Assembly: GCF_010993775.1 (NCBI RefSeq)
Contig: NZ_WOTO01000067.1
Location: 1-51,672 of the forward strand
Direction of reading: 5' to 3'
Origin: Fodinicola feengrottensis
GTDB lineage: Bacteria; Actinomycetota; Actinomycetes; Mycobacteriales; HKI-0501
Length of the DNA stretch: 51,672 nt
The notes beneath the pieces are model-generated. The model searched no databases. It worked only from the letters and a program-made list of their open reading frames with translations, and was not told the origin of the DNA. Position 1 is the stretch's first letter; every line of letters begins with the position of its first letter. Positions 28,823-39,272 of the stretch are shown one piece after another. A program made the translations under genes and the position numbers.

Positions 28823-29043
28823 CTTGGTTTCCTCTCTGTGATTTCTGTCTACTTCTCAAAGTTTGTGTCCACAGCGCGTATAACCCGCTGCCTTATCTCC
28901 TGCCCTGAGCAGCTGGCGCGCGACCTGTGAGCGCCTTGATGACCACGGCACCACCGCGAGACGCGAGCCCCACATCGTCAGCCAAGGGGTGACCGGTCCC
29001 GATGGGAGAACGTTTTGTCAAGCATGACTGGAATGTGGCGATA
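28823..29043. other. Intergenic region before the secreted-protein gene
   Basis: No gene is seen in this 221-base stretch. It probably carries the promoter of the 28822 gene, but no clear promoter boxes or strong hairpins stand out. Confidence 0.4.
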
Positions 29044-30555
29044 CTAGGAGGCAGGGATGGAGATGGGCAGTGTCTGTGGTGGTGACGGCCGTGCTGGCCG
29101 GTCGTCGCCGAAGGTCAGCGTCGCCGTCCACCGGCACGTCAGAGTCGCCGTGGTGGTGTCGGGCGGGACTGCGGCCAAAAGACGGTCAGGCCAGACCGAG
29201 GTCCCGACCTGAATGGCGTTCACCGGTTGGCCGCCGGCGAGGGTGAACTGGAACGCGTCCGCACCGAATTGTGGGATGTCGAATGTGGCATTGTCGATGC
29301 TGTAATTCGGAACGTTGACTGCCAGCCAAACTTTGCCTGCGGGTGCCCACTTCTTGTCTTCGTCCCACGGCGTGAGTACGGCGTTCTCGGCGGTGATGTG
29401 GAACTGGATGGGCGTACGGTCGTCTCCGGCAGTGGGGGTCAGCGTTCCGGTGATGCGGCGGTTCAGCGGAGTCGTATTTTGCGCTCGATCAGCGGCTGTT
29501 CCTCGGGCAAAGGCGCACGCGTTGCCTGCCGCAGGTCGTAGCTCAGGGGCCTACCCTCGTCGGTCACCTCAAAACGTACAGGGACGCCTTTCGGTACGGA
29601 GACAATGAGCGTTTTTGTACCATCTGTTGGAATATTTCCGACCGGGTGGCGAGCGGCACCCACAACAATTGTCTGCGTGGGACCGCTGAGGTAGACCGAT
29701 GCGAGTCGTCCCGGATCCGTTGTCGTACTGAGCGCGGTGGTGATCGCCGGCATGGGAGCGAACTGGATCGCGAGGAATTGCTCGCCCGAGGCTGCAGAAT
29801 GGGCCTGTGACCCGAGGCCATAAACACTGGAGCTACCGATACCGGCGATCTTGAGCGCAGTGGTCGGGCCGAGCAGTAGCCCATTGTCTTTCGGAGGATG
29901 GATGGTCACCGCACCGAGTTCGTTGCTGTCAACGGCCGTGACGATGCCGGGTTGTTCGGTTGGTGGCGTCGGCGGGTCGAGGTCGTCGCCGTGTGGCGGG
30001 TTGTTGGCCGTCTGGTCGGGCAAATGTCAGCTGCGTTGGCAGCGTCTGCGGTTGAATGGAGGGGTGGGTGGAGTCCAGGCGTAGGCCGCCGGCGGTATCG
30101 GCGCTCACGGCCAGATTGGCCCAACGTTGGCTAGCAGGGATGCCGTAGAGCCGGACCGGGCCGCACCACAGTTGTTCTCCGCCGTTAGTGTGTTTCTGAT
30201 CGATGAAGCCGATGTAGCAGCGGGACTCATCGTTCGTGGCGGCGTACTGCTGTCGTGCGGCTTGTTGGAACGTCGGATCCGCTTGGGCCAGCACCGCCGC
30301 CACCCGGTCTTTGGTCACCGATTGCCCTGACAGGATCAGCCGATCGGGAAACCCACTCAACAAGGCGCAGCCCGACAGCAGCACCAGGCTGCCTGCCGAC
30401 AATGCCGCGATTGCCCGCACCAGCAAGCCGCGGCCGGCGAGGTCTCTGGCAGCTGGCCGACTGGTGTGTCGTGGCCAGTAGCGTCGATGGCTTTTTTGAG
30501 CGATCTTATCCAGCGCATCAGCAATATGTCGGTACCTGAATCCCGGAAATCGCAT
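29044..30555 (-). CDS. Large lipoprotein with beta-rich body (frameshifted)
   Basis: Two frameshifts, near 30020 and 29465, split one gene of about 500 residues. ATG 30555 is followed by a long basic leader and a lipobox (LSAGSLVLLSGC, Cys near residue 63), so the leader is longer than usual and the real start may be internal. The exported part reads TKDRVAAVLAQADPTFQQAA and CYIGFIDQKHTNGGEQLWCG (two Cys). A Pro-rich linker follows and then a beta-type C-terminal part (LTPTAGDDRTPIQFHI, FDIPQFGADAFQFTLAG). No family is recognised. Its position beside the Tad locus suggests a surface-associated role, which is inference. Confidence 0.6.
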
Positions 30556-30983
30556 TGCTCGTCTGTTGATTCCGCACGCCTAGAGATGGCCCAGAATGGC
30601 GTAGTCAATGAGGTGAATACTTCGTACCCGTGAACACAATCGTTCGTCCGATACTGGTGCAACGGTGTGTAAACTCGACGTGTGAGGTTACGCTTATCGA
30701 CGAGATTTCCCATCTGTCGTGGCACGTTTCGCCTCCCTGCTTTATCTGTCATCGCGTCTTCTCCTCGCGTCGAATATGCACAGCCGGATCCGGTCTTCGT
30801 TTATGTCGTTATGTCAGGGCAACCGCGCGTTGACTCGTGTCACGGTTCGCGTTGACGGCTTCACATGCCTCGCCCTAGATATGTGCGCTCGATCGCGGCA
30901 ACGTTTACAAGCTCTACACTGTTCCTTGGTATCTCATTCGGTCCCGCATATACCTTGCCGTCGTCATGCGGGCTCTGATCCGT
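30556..30983. other. Gap upstream of the lipoprotein gene
   Basis: No convincing gene is seen. The base composition is lower in GC than the surroundings (for example around 30680-30790). It probably contains the promoter for the lipoprotein and the terminator for the hypothetical gene at 30984. Confidence 0.4.
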
Positions 30984-31748
30984 TCAAGGTCCGACGCTTT
31001 TGGATTCATGCCTGGCAATCGTCGACGGCGCTCTCGTATCGCTGCTGTTTTGCCATCCCTGCGGCCACTGGTTCGGGTCGACGGTCGGATGGGCAAGGAC
31101 ATAGGCTTTAGCGCATTCTTTATAATTGTGGAACTCATGGGTAGCGCGATAGCGCAGCAGGTCGTTAGGAGCCGAACAGGCCGCTAAGCGTGCTGCGGCT
31201 CGCGCAGCGTCTGGGTGATCGTGGCAGTATGCACGCCAGGCTGCGGCGCGAGCGCGAGCCGTGATTATCCCGGCAGCGAGCGCCGGGTTCGCCTTCGCAA
31301 ATTTGGCAAAGTACGCAGCCTTTTCCTGTGACGTGCGCTCTCGAATCGTGCCATCACGATCCACAACGTATTGCAGCCTGCTGTACCGGCCACCGTCCGG
31401 CCCGATGATGGATTTCGCGATCGCGTAGCGCTCGTACTCTCCCTCTATCGCGCCTTTCCACTCGGCGGTTGTCGCCTCGTACGCCGTGGTGCTGCCCTCC
31501 GGCACCCGATGACCGGGTGCCACAAGGTGCCCCGGTGGCGGCGGGACGCTCGCGGCTGTCCACCCGTACCTACGGGCGATCGCCACTTGCCCGGGCGGAA
31601 ATCCTTTGGTGGCCCAAATTGTCGCCTCTGAGGCACTGCACCCGGCCTGTTCGAACGCTACTGCTGTTGCCTGATTTCCGATCGGCCAGGCTAGGCACGC
31701 GAAATCGGCTGTCTCCTCAGGTGTCCATCTCATCTTGTCCACGCCCAC
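30984..31748 (-). CDS. Hypothetical protein
   Basis: A 254-residue ORF. GTG 31748 has an AGGAG site six bases upstream, so I prefer it over ATG 31733. The N-terminus MRWTPEETADFACLAWPIGN and EQAGCSASEATIWATKGFPP resemble a sequence of short helices. The middle is charged, with YVVDRDGTIRERTSQEKAAY. The C-terminal 120 residues are Ala- and Arg-rich with repeated short helices (ITARARAAAWRAYCHDHPD). No domain is recognised. It lies in the accessory region between the lipoprotein and SSB genes. Confidence 0.5.
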   Translation of the reverse strand: MGVDKMRWTPEETADFACLAWPIGNQATAVAFEQAGCSASEATIWATKGFPPGQVAIARRYGWTAASVPPPPGHLVAPGHRVPEGSTTAYEATTAEWKGAIEGEYERYAIAKSIIGPDGGRYSRLQYVVDRDGTIRERTSQEKAAYFAKFAKANPALAAGIITARARAAAWRAYCHDHPDAARAAARLAACSAPNDLLRYRATHEFHNYKECAKAYVLAHPTVDPNQWPQGWQNSSDTRAPSTIARHESKSVGP

Positions 31749-31917
31749 TCGTTTCTCCTACTCGCGATATCCACGCAGCACGAGGGTCCCTCCTCGCTGA
31801 ACGTGGTTTGCCCGCTGTCACGTCATAAACGCGTTGGCCAGGCCTTTCCGCTGCCTCTCGACTTGAGGCAGGTCACCGCCGGACAGTGGCAAGCTGCTTA
31901 GTCGAATGGCGCTATCG

Positions 31918-32277
31918 CTACGTCGACCCTGACATAACGCGTCGGCCGTCTGGCATCATCAGGTCCAACGTCTCGGCCGTCATTTCCAGAATCGGCTGTG
32001 AGTCCTCACGATCGACGCGAACCATCAGGCGAGAGCCTGCGACCCTCACGTGATTGTCTACCTGAACTGCTCGCGCGGCCTGCGAGGCCAGAACGCCGAA
32101 GGTCGTGATGGTGAAGTCCGTACGCGCGCCCGGAGGCCATTCATGGGACTCTCGGTCAAACGGCCGCGCGTCGAGAACACGCAAGATGAAGCGACAGACA
32201 GTGGACCCGTTGGCCGCCGAATGCACCCTAGGTGGAACGACGACCCGCCCTGTGAGAATGATTTCCTCATCCGACAT
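31918..32277 (-). CDS. ssb: Single-stranded DNA-binding protein paralogue
   Basis: A protein of 119 residues from ATG 32277, with a GGAGG site six bases upstream. The OB fold is evident: MSDEEIILTGRVVVPPRV, STVCRFILRVLDARPFD, FTITTFGVLASQAARAVQVD and HVRVAGSRLMVRVDRED. This order (strand 1, then a variable loop, then the FxV-like strand) is typical of bacterial SSB. The acidic tail (DDDIPF-like) that recruits other replication proteins is absent; the end reads DGRRVMSGST. That points to an accessory or element-specific SSB rather than the main chromosomal one. Confidence 0.75.
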   Translation of the reverse strand: MSDEEIILTGRVVVPPRVHSAANGSTVCRFILRVLDARPFDRESHEWPPGARTDFTITTFGVLASQAARAVQVDNHVRVAGSRLMVRVDREDSQPILEMTAETLDLMMPDGRRVMSGST

Positions 32278-32324
32278 CAGTTGCCTCCAAGTTTCTGGCA
32301 CCGCCGCTCACTGTCATCCGCAGG

Positions 32325-32570
32325 TCACTGCGGATGCGCACTCTTGCCTGCCACGTACGTCCAATGCGAGCTGCCTCGTCCGCCCTCCTGGCTGATCCGC
32401 GCCAGATATCGCGTCTCCGCGTCGCTAGACCACTCCGCGAGAACGTCGAGACTTGAACGACGAGTAATCCGCCCTGTCTCTTGTCGGAACGTGTCCCGGA
32501 ACTTTCTTGTGTACACGTTCACGATCAGGTCAAGCGTGTTTCGGCATCGCCTGCCGCGCCGGTCCCTCAT
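32325..32570 (-). CDS. Small hypothetical protein upstream of ssb
   Basis: An 81-codon ORF 47 bases upstream of the ssb start, in the same direction. It reads IVNVYTRKFRDTFRQETGRI and RSSLDVLAEWSSDAETRYLA. The codon pattern is plausible for a small helical protein, and co-transcription with ssb is likely. The start codon is uncertain. Confidence 0.4.
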   Translation of the reverse strand: MRDRRGRRCRNTLDLIVNVYTRKFRDTFRQETGRITRRSSLDVLAEWSSDAETRYLARISQEGGRGSSHWTYVAGKSAHPQ

Positions 32571-32979
32571 TGTCTCTTTCCCCCGTCATTCATGGCTACC
32601 CTTTCCTCAACAGCGCCTCGCCGCCGAGAGAGCAATGCTCACGGCAGAATCGGATCTCGACATTGACCAAAGGTGGCCCCATATGGATATCGACCTCCTT
32701 CAGCATCGAATAACGAGCGTAAAAGTTCCGTTAATCCGCAGGTGGATGAGTGTTCGGCAAGGATGGATGGAAAGTTTTCACATTCAACCTTTCGTCCAAC
32801 GAAAATCACAGCCGTCAACATTCCGTGATTTACCCGTGACAGCAAGCGATTATCCTAAGGCCGGAATGGTTCAGAGAAGCCATTCGATACGGAATTCATC
32901 GCCCGAGGTATTTACGTCGCGAGATGCCAGTTCTCGCACTCATAACCGCATGGCCGGGAGGTACAGAGAAATCGATTGC
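32571..32979. other. Gap between the ssb unit and the SARP gene
   Basis: No gene is seen here. It is AT-richer than the surroundings. It probably holds the terminator of the SARP-like gene and the promoter of the ssb unit, both reading on the minus strand. A long plus-strand ORF crosses it but lacks protein-like composition. Confidence 0.4.
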
Positions 32980-35900
32980 TTATTTCATGAGCAAGGCTAC
33001 GGCTTGATCGGCGGTCGCTTTAATCAGACCAGCGCGGTCAGTCAGATCTTCGCCAACAGTGCGCTCGATTGCGGCCCAGCGGTCGAAGCGGTCATCGTCA
33101 AGCGGCCAGCTTGGCAGTCCGGTCGCCTGTCGACACATCCACGACATCTTCGCTAATGATTCGAGTCGAACCTGTCCCGCCTCGTGGTCGGCCTCCGCGA
33201 TGCGGGCGTCGTCCATATAGGCTGCGGTGAGCCAGATCGCGCGGGTTAGTTTGAGCAGGTCGGTTGAGGCGAGTGCCATTCTGACGCTGTCGCGCAGAGA
33301 CCGCCTGGTTTGAACGTCGTCGCCGGCGAGCCGTTCCAGGTCTGCGCGCGCGAGGATGGTGAATGTCGTGAATAGTTGACGCCCGCGGCTTAGTTGCAGA
33401 CTATGGCGCAGGTCTGCCCGCCCCGCCGCGAACTCTCCCACTTGTGCGTACGCCCAGCCCCGGTAGGTGTGGGCCTCGATCTCCAGCGCCGGCGGCAGAT
33501 CCTGGGATTCCAGGACTGTGGAGAATCGTTGGATTGCCTCATCCGGGTCGCCGCTCCACAGACAGATGTTGGCGAGGCGATAGTCGGCCAGCCGCTCCAG
33601 CGCCGGAACTTTGAGGCAATGTGTCTTTGCTTGGTCGACGATCTCTCGCGCCTGAGCGTAGTGTCCCCATTCGGCATGCAGGTTGGCTAGTTCCGTTAGT
33701 CGTACGATCAGCAATCGGTCGTCACCCGTCTTGGCCGCGATATGTGTAGCGGTCTGCATCGTCATGATCGACGAAGGGTCAGCAAGCGCGGCGGAACACG
33801 CCGCGAGGCCGGTGTGGATGTCGGCCAGCGAGCACCAGTTGGCTTGGTCATCGGCGTCGAAAAGGCTGAGTGCGACTTCCAAGTGCCATTTCGCCTGCAG
33901 TGGCTGGCCGCGGGTGTAGTCAAGACGGGGGCCCAGTGCCGGAGCCGGCCATGCGTGGCGGCGGGAAGGACGTCGCTGTACGCGAGCGTCCCTGTGTGTG
34001 TGTAGTCCACGACCGTGTGCAGGTTGCCAAAATCTCGATCAAAGACCAGACGCGACCTGGCCAGCAACTCCGCGGCATCGGTCACCGCCCCGGCACCGCC
34101 TGATTCCAAGGCCCATTCGACCGCCACGTACAGGTTCTCGATATTGGCAATGAAATCGGCGATAAGAAGATCGGATTCGTCAGTGGCGTCGGCGAGCAGG
34201 ATGCGGTCCAGGCGTTTCTGGCAACAGCGCAGGTGACGTCGTCGTGTCACGGACAACTCGGTCTCACGGCAGCTATTCTCGGCGAATTCCCGGATCGGAT
34301 TCAACAGCCGGTACCTCGTCCGCTGATCGTCGTCGATGATCTGGATCATGGACTGATCGACCAGGTTTGCGATCAACAGAGCGATCTCAGCCCGTTCCAG
34401 GCCGGAGTGCGAGCAGATTTCTTCGGCTGCAGCCAAATCGAACGCGGTCGGGAAGATCGATAACCTACCTAGTAGACATCGCTCAGCCGGCGAGAGTAGC
34501 TGGGCACTCCACTCGAAGGTCGCCTGCAGCGCCTGCTGGTGCGGCAGTCGGTGGTCCTGACTGCCGCCGACCTCTGCGGCGCCAATGCTCAAACGATCCG
34601 CCAGGTCCTGCAGCGACATTGCGCGCAGGCGCGTTGCAGCCAACTCGATCGCCAGTGGCAACCCTTCCAGCTGCCGGCAGATCAAGGCAACTGTCTCTAA
34701 CTGCGCGGACAGATCCAGTGTCCGGCGGGCCCGGCGGGCCAGATCAACGAATAATTGAACGGCTGGGCTGTCCAGCAACGCCTCGGGACTGGTCTCGCCC
34801 GTCGGCGGCAGTGCGAGCGGTTCCACCTCCCAGACGGTCTCGCTGGGCAGACCCAGCTGCCGGCGCGAGGTGACCAGAATCCGCAGCGACGGGCACGCCC
34901 GCGCCAGGTCGTCAACCACTTGCATGCAGCTGACTCGGACGTGCTCGGCGTTGTCGAGAATGAGCAACGGCCGCCGACCACGCAGCTGCCGTATCACCAG
35001 TTCGAGGACCGACCCCTCCCCCGTAGGCCGGACATTGATCGTGGCACGAACCGCCTCAACGATCAGATCTGCGCGATCACCCGCGACCCGCTCGCTCGGA
35101 AGGCGACCGCACTCCACGACTATCACGCCGACGGTCACAGGCTCAGGCAGAGTCGGCTGGACCATCGCACGAGCGGTCGCCAACGCCAGCGCGGTCTTAC
35201 CAGCGCCTCCGGGCCCGACCAACGTCACCACGCGCTGCCCCGCGACCAATGCGACCAACTGTGCGACTGCGGCCGTCCGGCCAACGATCGCCTGTGGATC
35301 AGGATGACGGCCGATCCACCACGGTACGGACGCCGTCGATCCTTCGCCGGAGTCCGTAGTCCCAGCATCGTTCGACACGGCGTCAGGGCGTACAGGGTCG
35401 CTGCCCACAGAAGCTGTGTCGGCCGGCGTCGGTAGGACCGTCGCGGGGGCATCTGGTTGACCATCGAAGGGCTCCGCGGCGGTAACTACGTCTTGGTCCG
35501 ATCGCAGCAGCGCCAGGTGCGCCTGTCGAAGTTCTGGGGCGGGACCGACGCCGAGCTCTTCGGCGAGAATGCGGCGTGTGCGGTCGAATGTGTCCAAGGC
35601 CTGGGCTATTCGGCCGGTCTGCGCGTACGGTCATCAGCCGCACCTGTAGCCGCTCATCCAACGGCTGAGTTGCCGCAAAGGCGGGGAGCCACCCCAGCGC
35701 CTCACCCGCTGCGCCGGTCTGAAGCAGCGCGTCAACGCACTCTAGGGCAGCGCCGACAACCTCTTGTTCTAGTCGGACAACGATCGGATGCTGACGCATC
35801 TCTTCATCCAGGTCGGCGCCTACTGGACCAGCGCGCAGCGCCACGGCGCGACTCAGAAGCACGGCCGCCGAGGAAATCTCACCGGCCCTGCGAAGTTGTA

Positions 35901-36312
35901 CGGCCTTGTCGGTCAGGCGCCCGAACGCGGCAACGTCTGTCTCCACGTACTCAGGGTGCAGGAGGTAGCCGCCACCGCGTCTGGACACGATTCGATTACC
36001 TGGATGCTGCGCGTAGCGACCATTGATCGCGCGCGCGCGCTCCGGCTCCAGAGCGCGTCGAAGGCCCGAGATCTGCACTCTCATGCTCGCCGCAACATTG
36101 ACCGGCGGATCGCTTCCCCAGACGAGGTCGATGACATCTTCACGAGTAAGCCCGTGCCGCGTAGCAAGAGCCAATGCGGCGAGCAGTGTCCGTCGCCTCG
36201 CGCCGACGACCTCAATCTGAACGTCGCCGCCATCGCGGACATGCCAGACCCTCAACGGCCCCAAGATGCTGATGCGGACCGCCGGCTTCCTTTCCTGCCC
36301 GAGCGTATGCAT
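32980..36312 (-). CDS. AfsR/SARP-type transcriptional regulator (frameshifted)
   Basis: Three ORF pieces give a regulator of about 1,110 residues. ATG 36312 leads to the winged-helix DNA-binding domain (RISILGPLRVWHV, LAALALATRHGLTREDVIDL) and a BTAD domain (VETDVAAFGRLTDKAVQLRR, LECVDALLQTGAAGEALGWL). A frameshift near 35625 precedes RTRRILAEELGVGPAPELRQ. The NB-ARC P-loop is VVTLVGPGGAGKTALALATA, Walker B is RPLLILDNAEHV, and LEGLPLAIELAATRL is the GLPL-type motif. A frameshift near 33925 precedes a TPR-rich C-terminus (HYAQAREIVDQAKTHCLKVP, RGWAYAQVGEFAAGRADL). Such proteins activate secondary metabolism or respond to ATP and nucleotides. It starts directly after the stop of the upstream ORF. 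Confidence 0.85.
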
Positions 36313-36609
36313 TCAACCGCCCCGTTTCTTCGACAACGTGCCCAATTCACTACCGGCTACTCGGCACGCGACGGGGAAACGAGCCAGAACCCCGTGCACG
36401 ATCGGTTTCCGCGAAGAATGTGGCGGTCTGACCGTCCTGCCGGAACGGATACTGAGTCCCCAATCACCGACCAGTCGCTGGTTTGAGGAGCAATCTCCAA
36501 CGACGAGTAGCAAGATTGCTTCCCCAGCGACCTCGAAACGCACACCGACGTGGCAGCCAATCGCCAGAGCGAACTCGAACCAGGTCTGCAGGAGTTCTCG
36601 TACGACCAA
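36313..36609 (-). CDS. Small ORF immediately upstream of the SARP-like gene
   Basis: 98 codons ending with TGA directly abutting the SARP ATG. The first half has a coding look (LLQTWFEFALAIGCHVGVRF, AILLLVVGDCSS). The second half (VRPPHSSRKPIVHGVLAR) is less protein-like. A longer upstream part in another frame (LRIAVVGGAYGTLVILSPAG) suggests a frameshifted gene. No family is recognised. Confidence 0.35.
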   Translation of the reverse strand: MVVRELLQTWFEFALAIGCHVGVRFEVAGEAILLLVVGDCSSNQRLVGDWGLSIRSGRTVRPPHSSRKPIVHGVLARFPVACRVAGSELGTLSKKRGG

Positions 36610-37854
36610 CTCGCATGATCACTGTCGCCAGACCGGCCGGAGAGAGAATCACCAAGGTCCCGTACGCGCCACCCACAACTGCGATGCGCAGCTGAGAACC
36701 GCCGTCACCGCCCCCGCGCGGAAGAAATGATGTTCGTCCGCATATTCAGAACCCGCAGGAGGCCGCGACAGCCGCGTCCAACGGCCCCACGAGACCTCGT
36801 CAATCCACTCGCAGCAATTCTTCCCGTCGACCAACGGCTATTCTTAAACGGCAGGTTGATGATGCCCCTAAATCTGCCTACGCGGCGCAGCCTACGCACC
36901 ACTCGAGGCGCCGAGACGACGCCTCCACTCCTGTTCCAATGACAATGGCTACGCATAACGAACCCCCGGTATCGCCGACATTCCCGCCTCCTCTGTATGA
37001 GATGACAGGACTGTCCGACGCCCCACATTGGAGACGCCGGTGCTGAGCGGCACTCAGCGTAACCACATTAAGGACCGTTTGGGGACAGAACGCGCGAGAA
37101 AACAATCACAGATCCAACTTCTCCTCTCGCGAACGTGACATGCCGTACCGCATAACGGAAATCTGCGCGTGCGACTGCACGTGCGCCCGCACATGCACAT
37201 GCACGGCCACACACGTCACCCGGCGAGCGGATGGATGGTTATTCCTTAAGTAACAGCAATTTCCGCGAAACCTGACCGCCGAGCGCGCGACGCCGAACCG
37301 ACTCGAACAATCCCTCTTTCCCCGTTGATGCCATTTCACATACAGTAATGACCCCACCTCGTCACAGACAGTGATATGCGGCCCGCTGGGATTGGACGCT
37401 AGTCAATCTGGATACGATTGTGCAGGGTTCAAAGCGGGTGCTTGACGGGTCACTGCGCCCGAGCCGTCAACCAGGTGGCAGCCACTCCCCGCCTGTGTCA
37501 GAACCTCTCGCCCTCAAGTTCACCCTGCCGCCTGCAGAAGTAGCTGACACTGAGGATGGTGCCCGGGGGATTCGCATCTCCCAGGCACCATCCGAGACTT
37601 CTGAGTCTTGTCCCATGTCCTGGAGGTAGGCCGACGATGTAGCTAACTACCCTCTGGACCGTGGCAGAAATAGGCCCAACCTTCGGCGCTGGCGAATCTC
37701 GCCGGGCGCTGCTCCACATCGACCGGCGATGACATTTTTCCTCAACTAGATAGAGGTCGAGCACGTCTCGAGCTCCGCAACACCTACAGTTCCGAGTTTA
37801 TGATTTTATTTGCACCCAGCTCCCATATTTTTTACATCGGCCTTCACTCTTGGA
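36610..37854. other. 1.2-kb gene-poor region
   Basis: No convincing gene is found on either strand. It contains a purine-pyrimidine alternating tract around 37163-37215 (GTGCGCCCGCACATGCACAT), a 38-nt hairpin at 37555-37592 and several AT-rich patches. Its base composition is lower in GC than both flanks. It may hold regulatory sites for the two divergent or neighbouring units. Confidence 0.5.
37555..37592. other. 38-nt near-perfect hairpin in the gene-poor region
   Basis: GATGGTGCC pairs with GGCACCATC; after one mismatch six more pairs (one G-T) follow around a loop TTCGCA. No T-run follows on either strand, so it need not be a terminator. A role as regulator site or replication or transfer structure is only a guess. 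Confidence 0.55.
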
Positions 37855-38681
37855 CTACTGACGAAAGAACGCAAGTGTTTCGGCGACCGCGCTGCCGTAG
37901 CGGGCGATGTCGAGGCATTCTTGCCGCATCCCCCATGCGCGGTCGAGGCATTCGGGATCACTGAGAGAGTCGCCTACGGCGAGCACGACGGTGGGGCCAA
38001 GCCGCCAGAGCACCGCGTTGACGGCACAGCAGGCGATTGCCAGTTGATCGATATCGACACCTGTCCACAGCACTGTCTCCGGATTACGGCCACCGTCGCG
38101 CATTACGTTGGCTGCCGCCCGGAACAATCCACCTGTGCCGACCGCCGGGTCGTGCATTCGGGCGTGATCGTCGATTGGTATGAATCCGGCCATCAGATTG
38201 GTCACGTCGGGTGGTGTATACATCTGACCACGGTCGCGTTTGGCTGATTCGGGCCGCATCTCTGTCAAGATCTGACCAAGCAGGTCAACGTGGTCGCGGG
38301 CCGTGGCCATCACACCGAACAAGTCATTGTCCAGCGCTGCGATGGCTACTTCTTTGGCCGCAGCCAGTTGTTCCCCCGTGGGCGATGCCCCGCCGAACCA
38401 CCGCAGGTGAAAGGGAGCCAGAGCCGGTGTAAGGTCTGGCCGATGTAGGAGGAATTCTTTCCATTGATGACGTATGCAGGCCGCGAATGTGTCGTCTCCG
38501 CGACGAGGATGCACTGACGTGCCTCGTTTCGTTCGTCTGGTGCAGGTGTTAGGACCGCCAACGCGGCCACGATCGATAGTGGGATGTCGGTATCGCTGGC
38601 GCCGGGGTGTCGATTCCAGGCGTGGGTCACGGCCTCGACAATTCCGGAGACGTGCCCGGCAGGGATTGGTGCGGGTTTCAT
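37855..38681 (-). CDS. N-6 DNA methylase-like protein lacking NPPY
   Basis: About 275 residues from ATG 38681 (MKPAPIPAGHVSGIVEAVTH); one frameshift near 38520. Motif X is RGQMYTPPDVTNLMAGF and the SAM loop is DPAVGTGGLFRAA. The next conserved acidic strand is ETVLWTGVDIDQLAIACCAV. The following strand is VVLAVGDSLSDPECL, but where HsdM-type enzymes have NPPF/NPPY no such motif is seen. Short N-6 methylase-like proteins of this type, also lacking NPPY, are common in actinobacterial mobile elements. It may bind SAM but is unlikely to methylate DNA alone. Confidence 0.7.
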
Positions 38682-38823
38682 GAAAACCTCAGGGTGTGAT
38701 GAATGGAAAGGAACAGTCGAGCGCTCTTTTCTGGCTGCGGTCTCGACCGAGTGAGGTCGTACGGGAGCGCGGCACGTCGTGCTGTAGTCACCAGGTGAGT
38801 GGACACAGCCCGACACCGGACCT

Positions 38824-39117
38824 CTATCGGTCCGTGGCCTTGTTGATGTAGTCGCGGAGGGCACAGACCCAACGAACCGGAATTCCGTGGTCGGCGGCGT
38901 TGGGCTCGACCAGAAGGTCGAGTTCGCGATGTAAGCCAGCAGCGTCGACCGCACCGCAGGATGCCAAGGAATACAGGGCGCTACCCTCACCACCATGGAA
39001 CTGTCCGGCGATGACGCGTGCGGTCAGATCATCGATGACGCGTCCGTGCTCCGCAGCTGTGTTGATTCCTCTCGCGATCGTTGTGTCGTCATGGGAATCG
39101 TCAGCGGTGAATGTCAT
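38824..39117 (-). CDS. Small conserved-looking hypothetical protein
   Basis: A 97-residue protein from ATG 39117, preceded by AAAGGAC. It reads ARGINTAAEHGRVIDDLTAR, HGGEGSALYSLASCGAVD and LHRELDLLVEPNAADHGIPV. The sequence AxxIxTAAEHGRVIDDLTARVIA...SALYSLAS resembles small helical proteins often found in actinobacterial integrative elements; function unknown. It sits between two hairpin-bounded units of the accessory region. Confidence 0.6.
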   Translation of the reverse strand: MTFTADDSHDDTTIARGINTAAEHGRVIDDLTARVIAGQFHGGEGSALYSLASCGAVDAAGLHRELDLLVEPNAADHGIPVRWVCALRDYINKATDR

Positions 39118-39170
39118 GAGGTTGACGTCCTTTCCGGTTTCGATCCGCGCAACACGCGGGAATAGAAAGT

Positions 39171-39197
39171 GCGGGCTGTCCGTGACGGACAGCCCGC
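39171..39197 (-). terminator. Perfect 11-bp hairpin
   Basis: GCGGGCTGTCC, loop GTGAC, GGACAGCCCGC. It lies between the end of the 39273 gene and the 39117 start, on the same strand. A probable intrinsic terminator or 5' regulatory hairpin. Confidence 0.6.
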
Positions 39198-39272
39198 TAT
39201 GTCGTGCGCTTTTCGCGCGGCTAGGTGGACTCTCGGGATATTTTGGCGTCAATGCAGAGATTGCGCTGTTGT

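Noticed and set aside
32050..33156. 368-codon plus-strand ORF across ssb, a gap and the SARP end
   Set aside because: It crosses two well-supported minus-strand genes and the intervening gap; composition is not protein-like.
37163..37215. Coding ORF through the CA/GT/CG-rich tract (37106-37357, minus)
   Set aside because: Composition follows the alternating dinucleotides (VHVHVRAHV) rather than a protein; treated as a noncoding tract.
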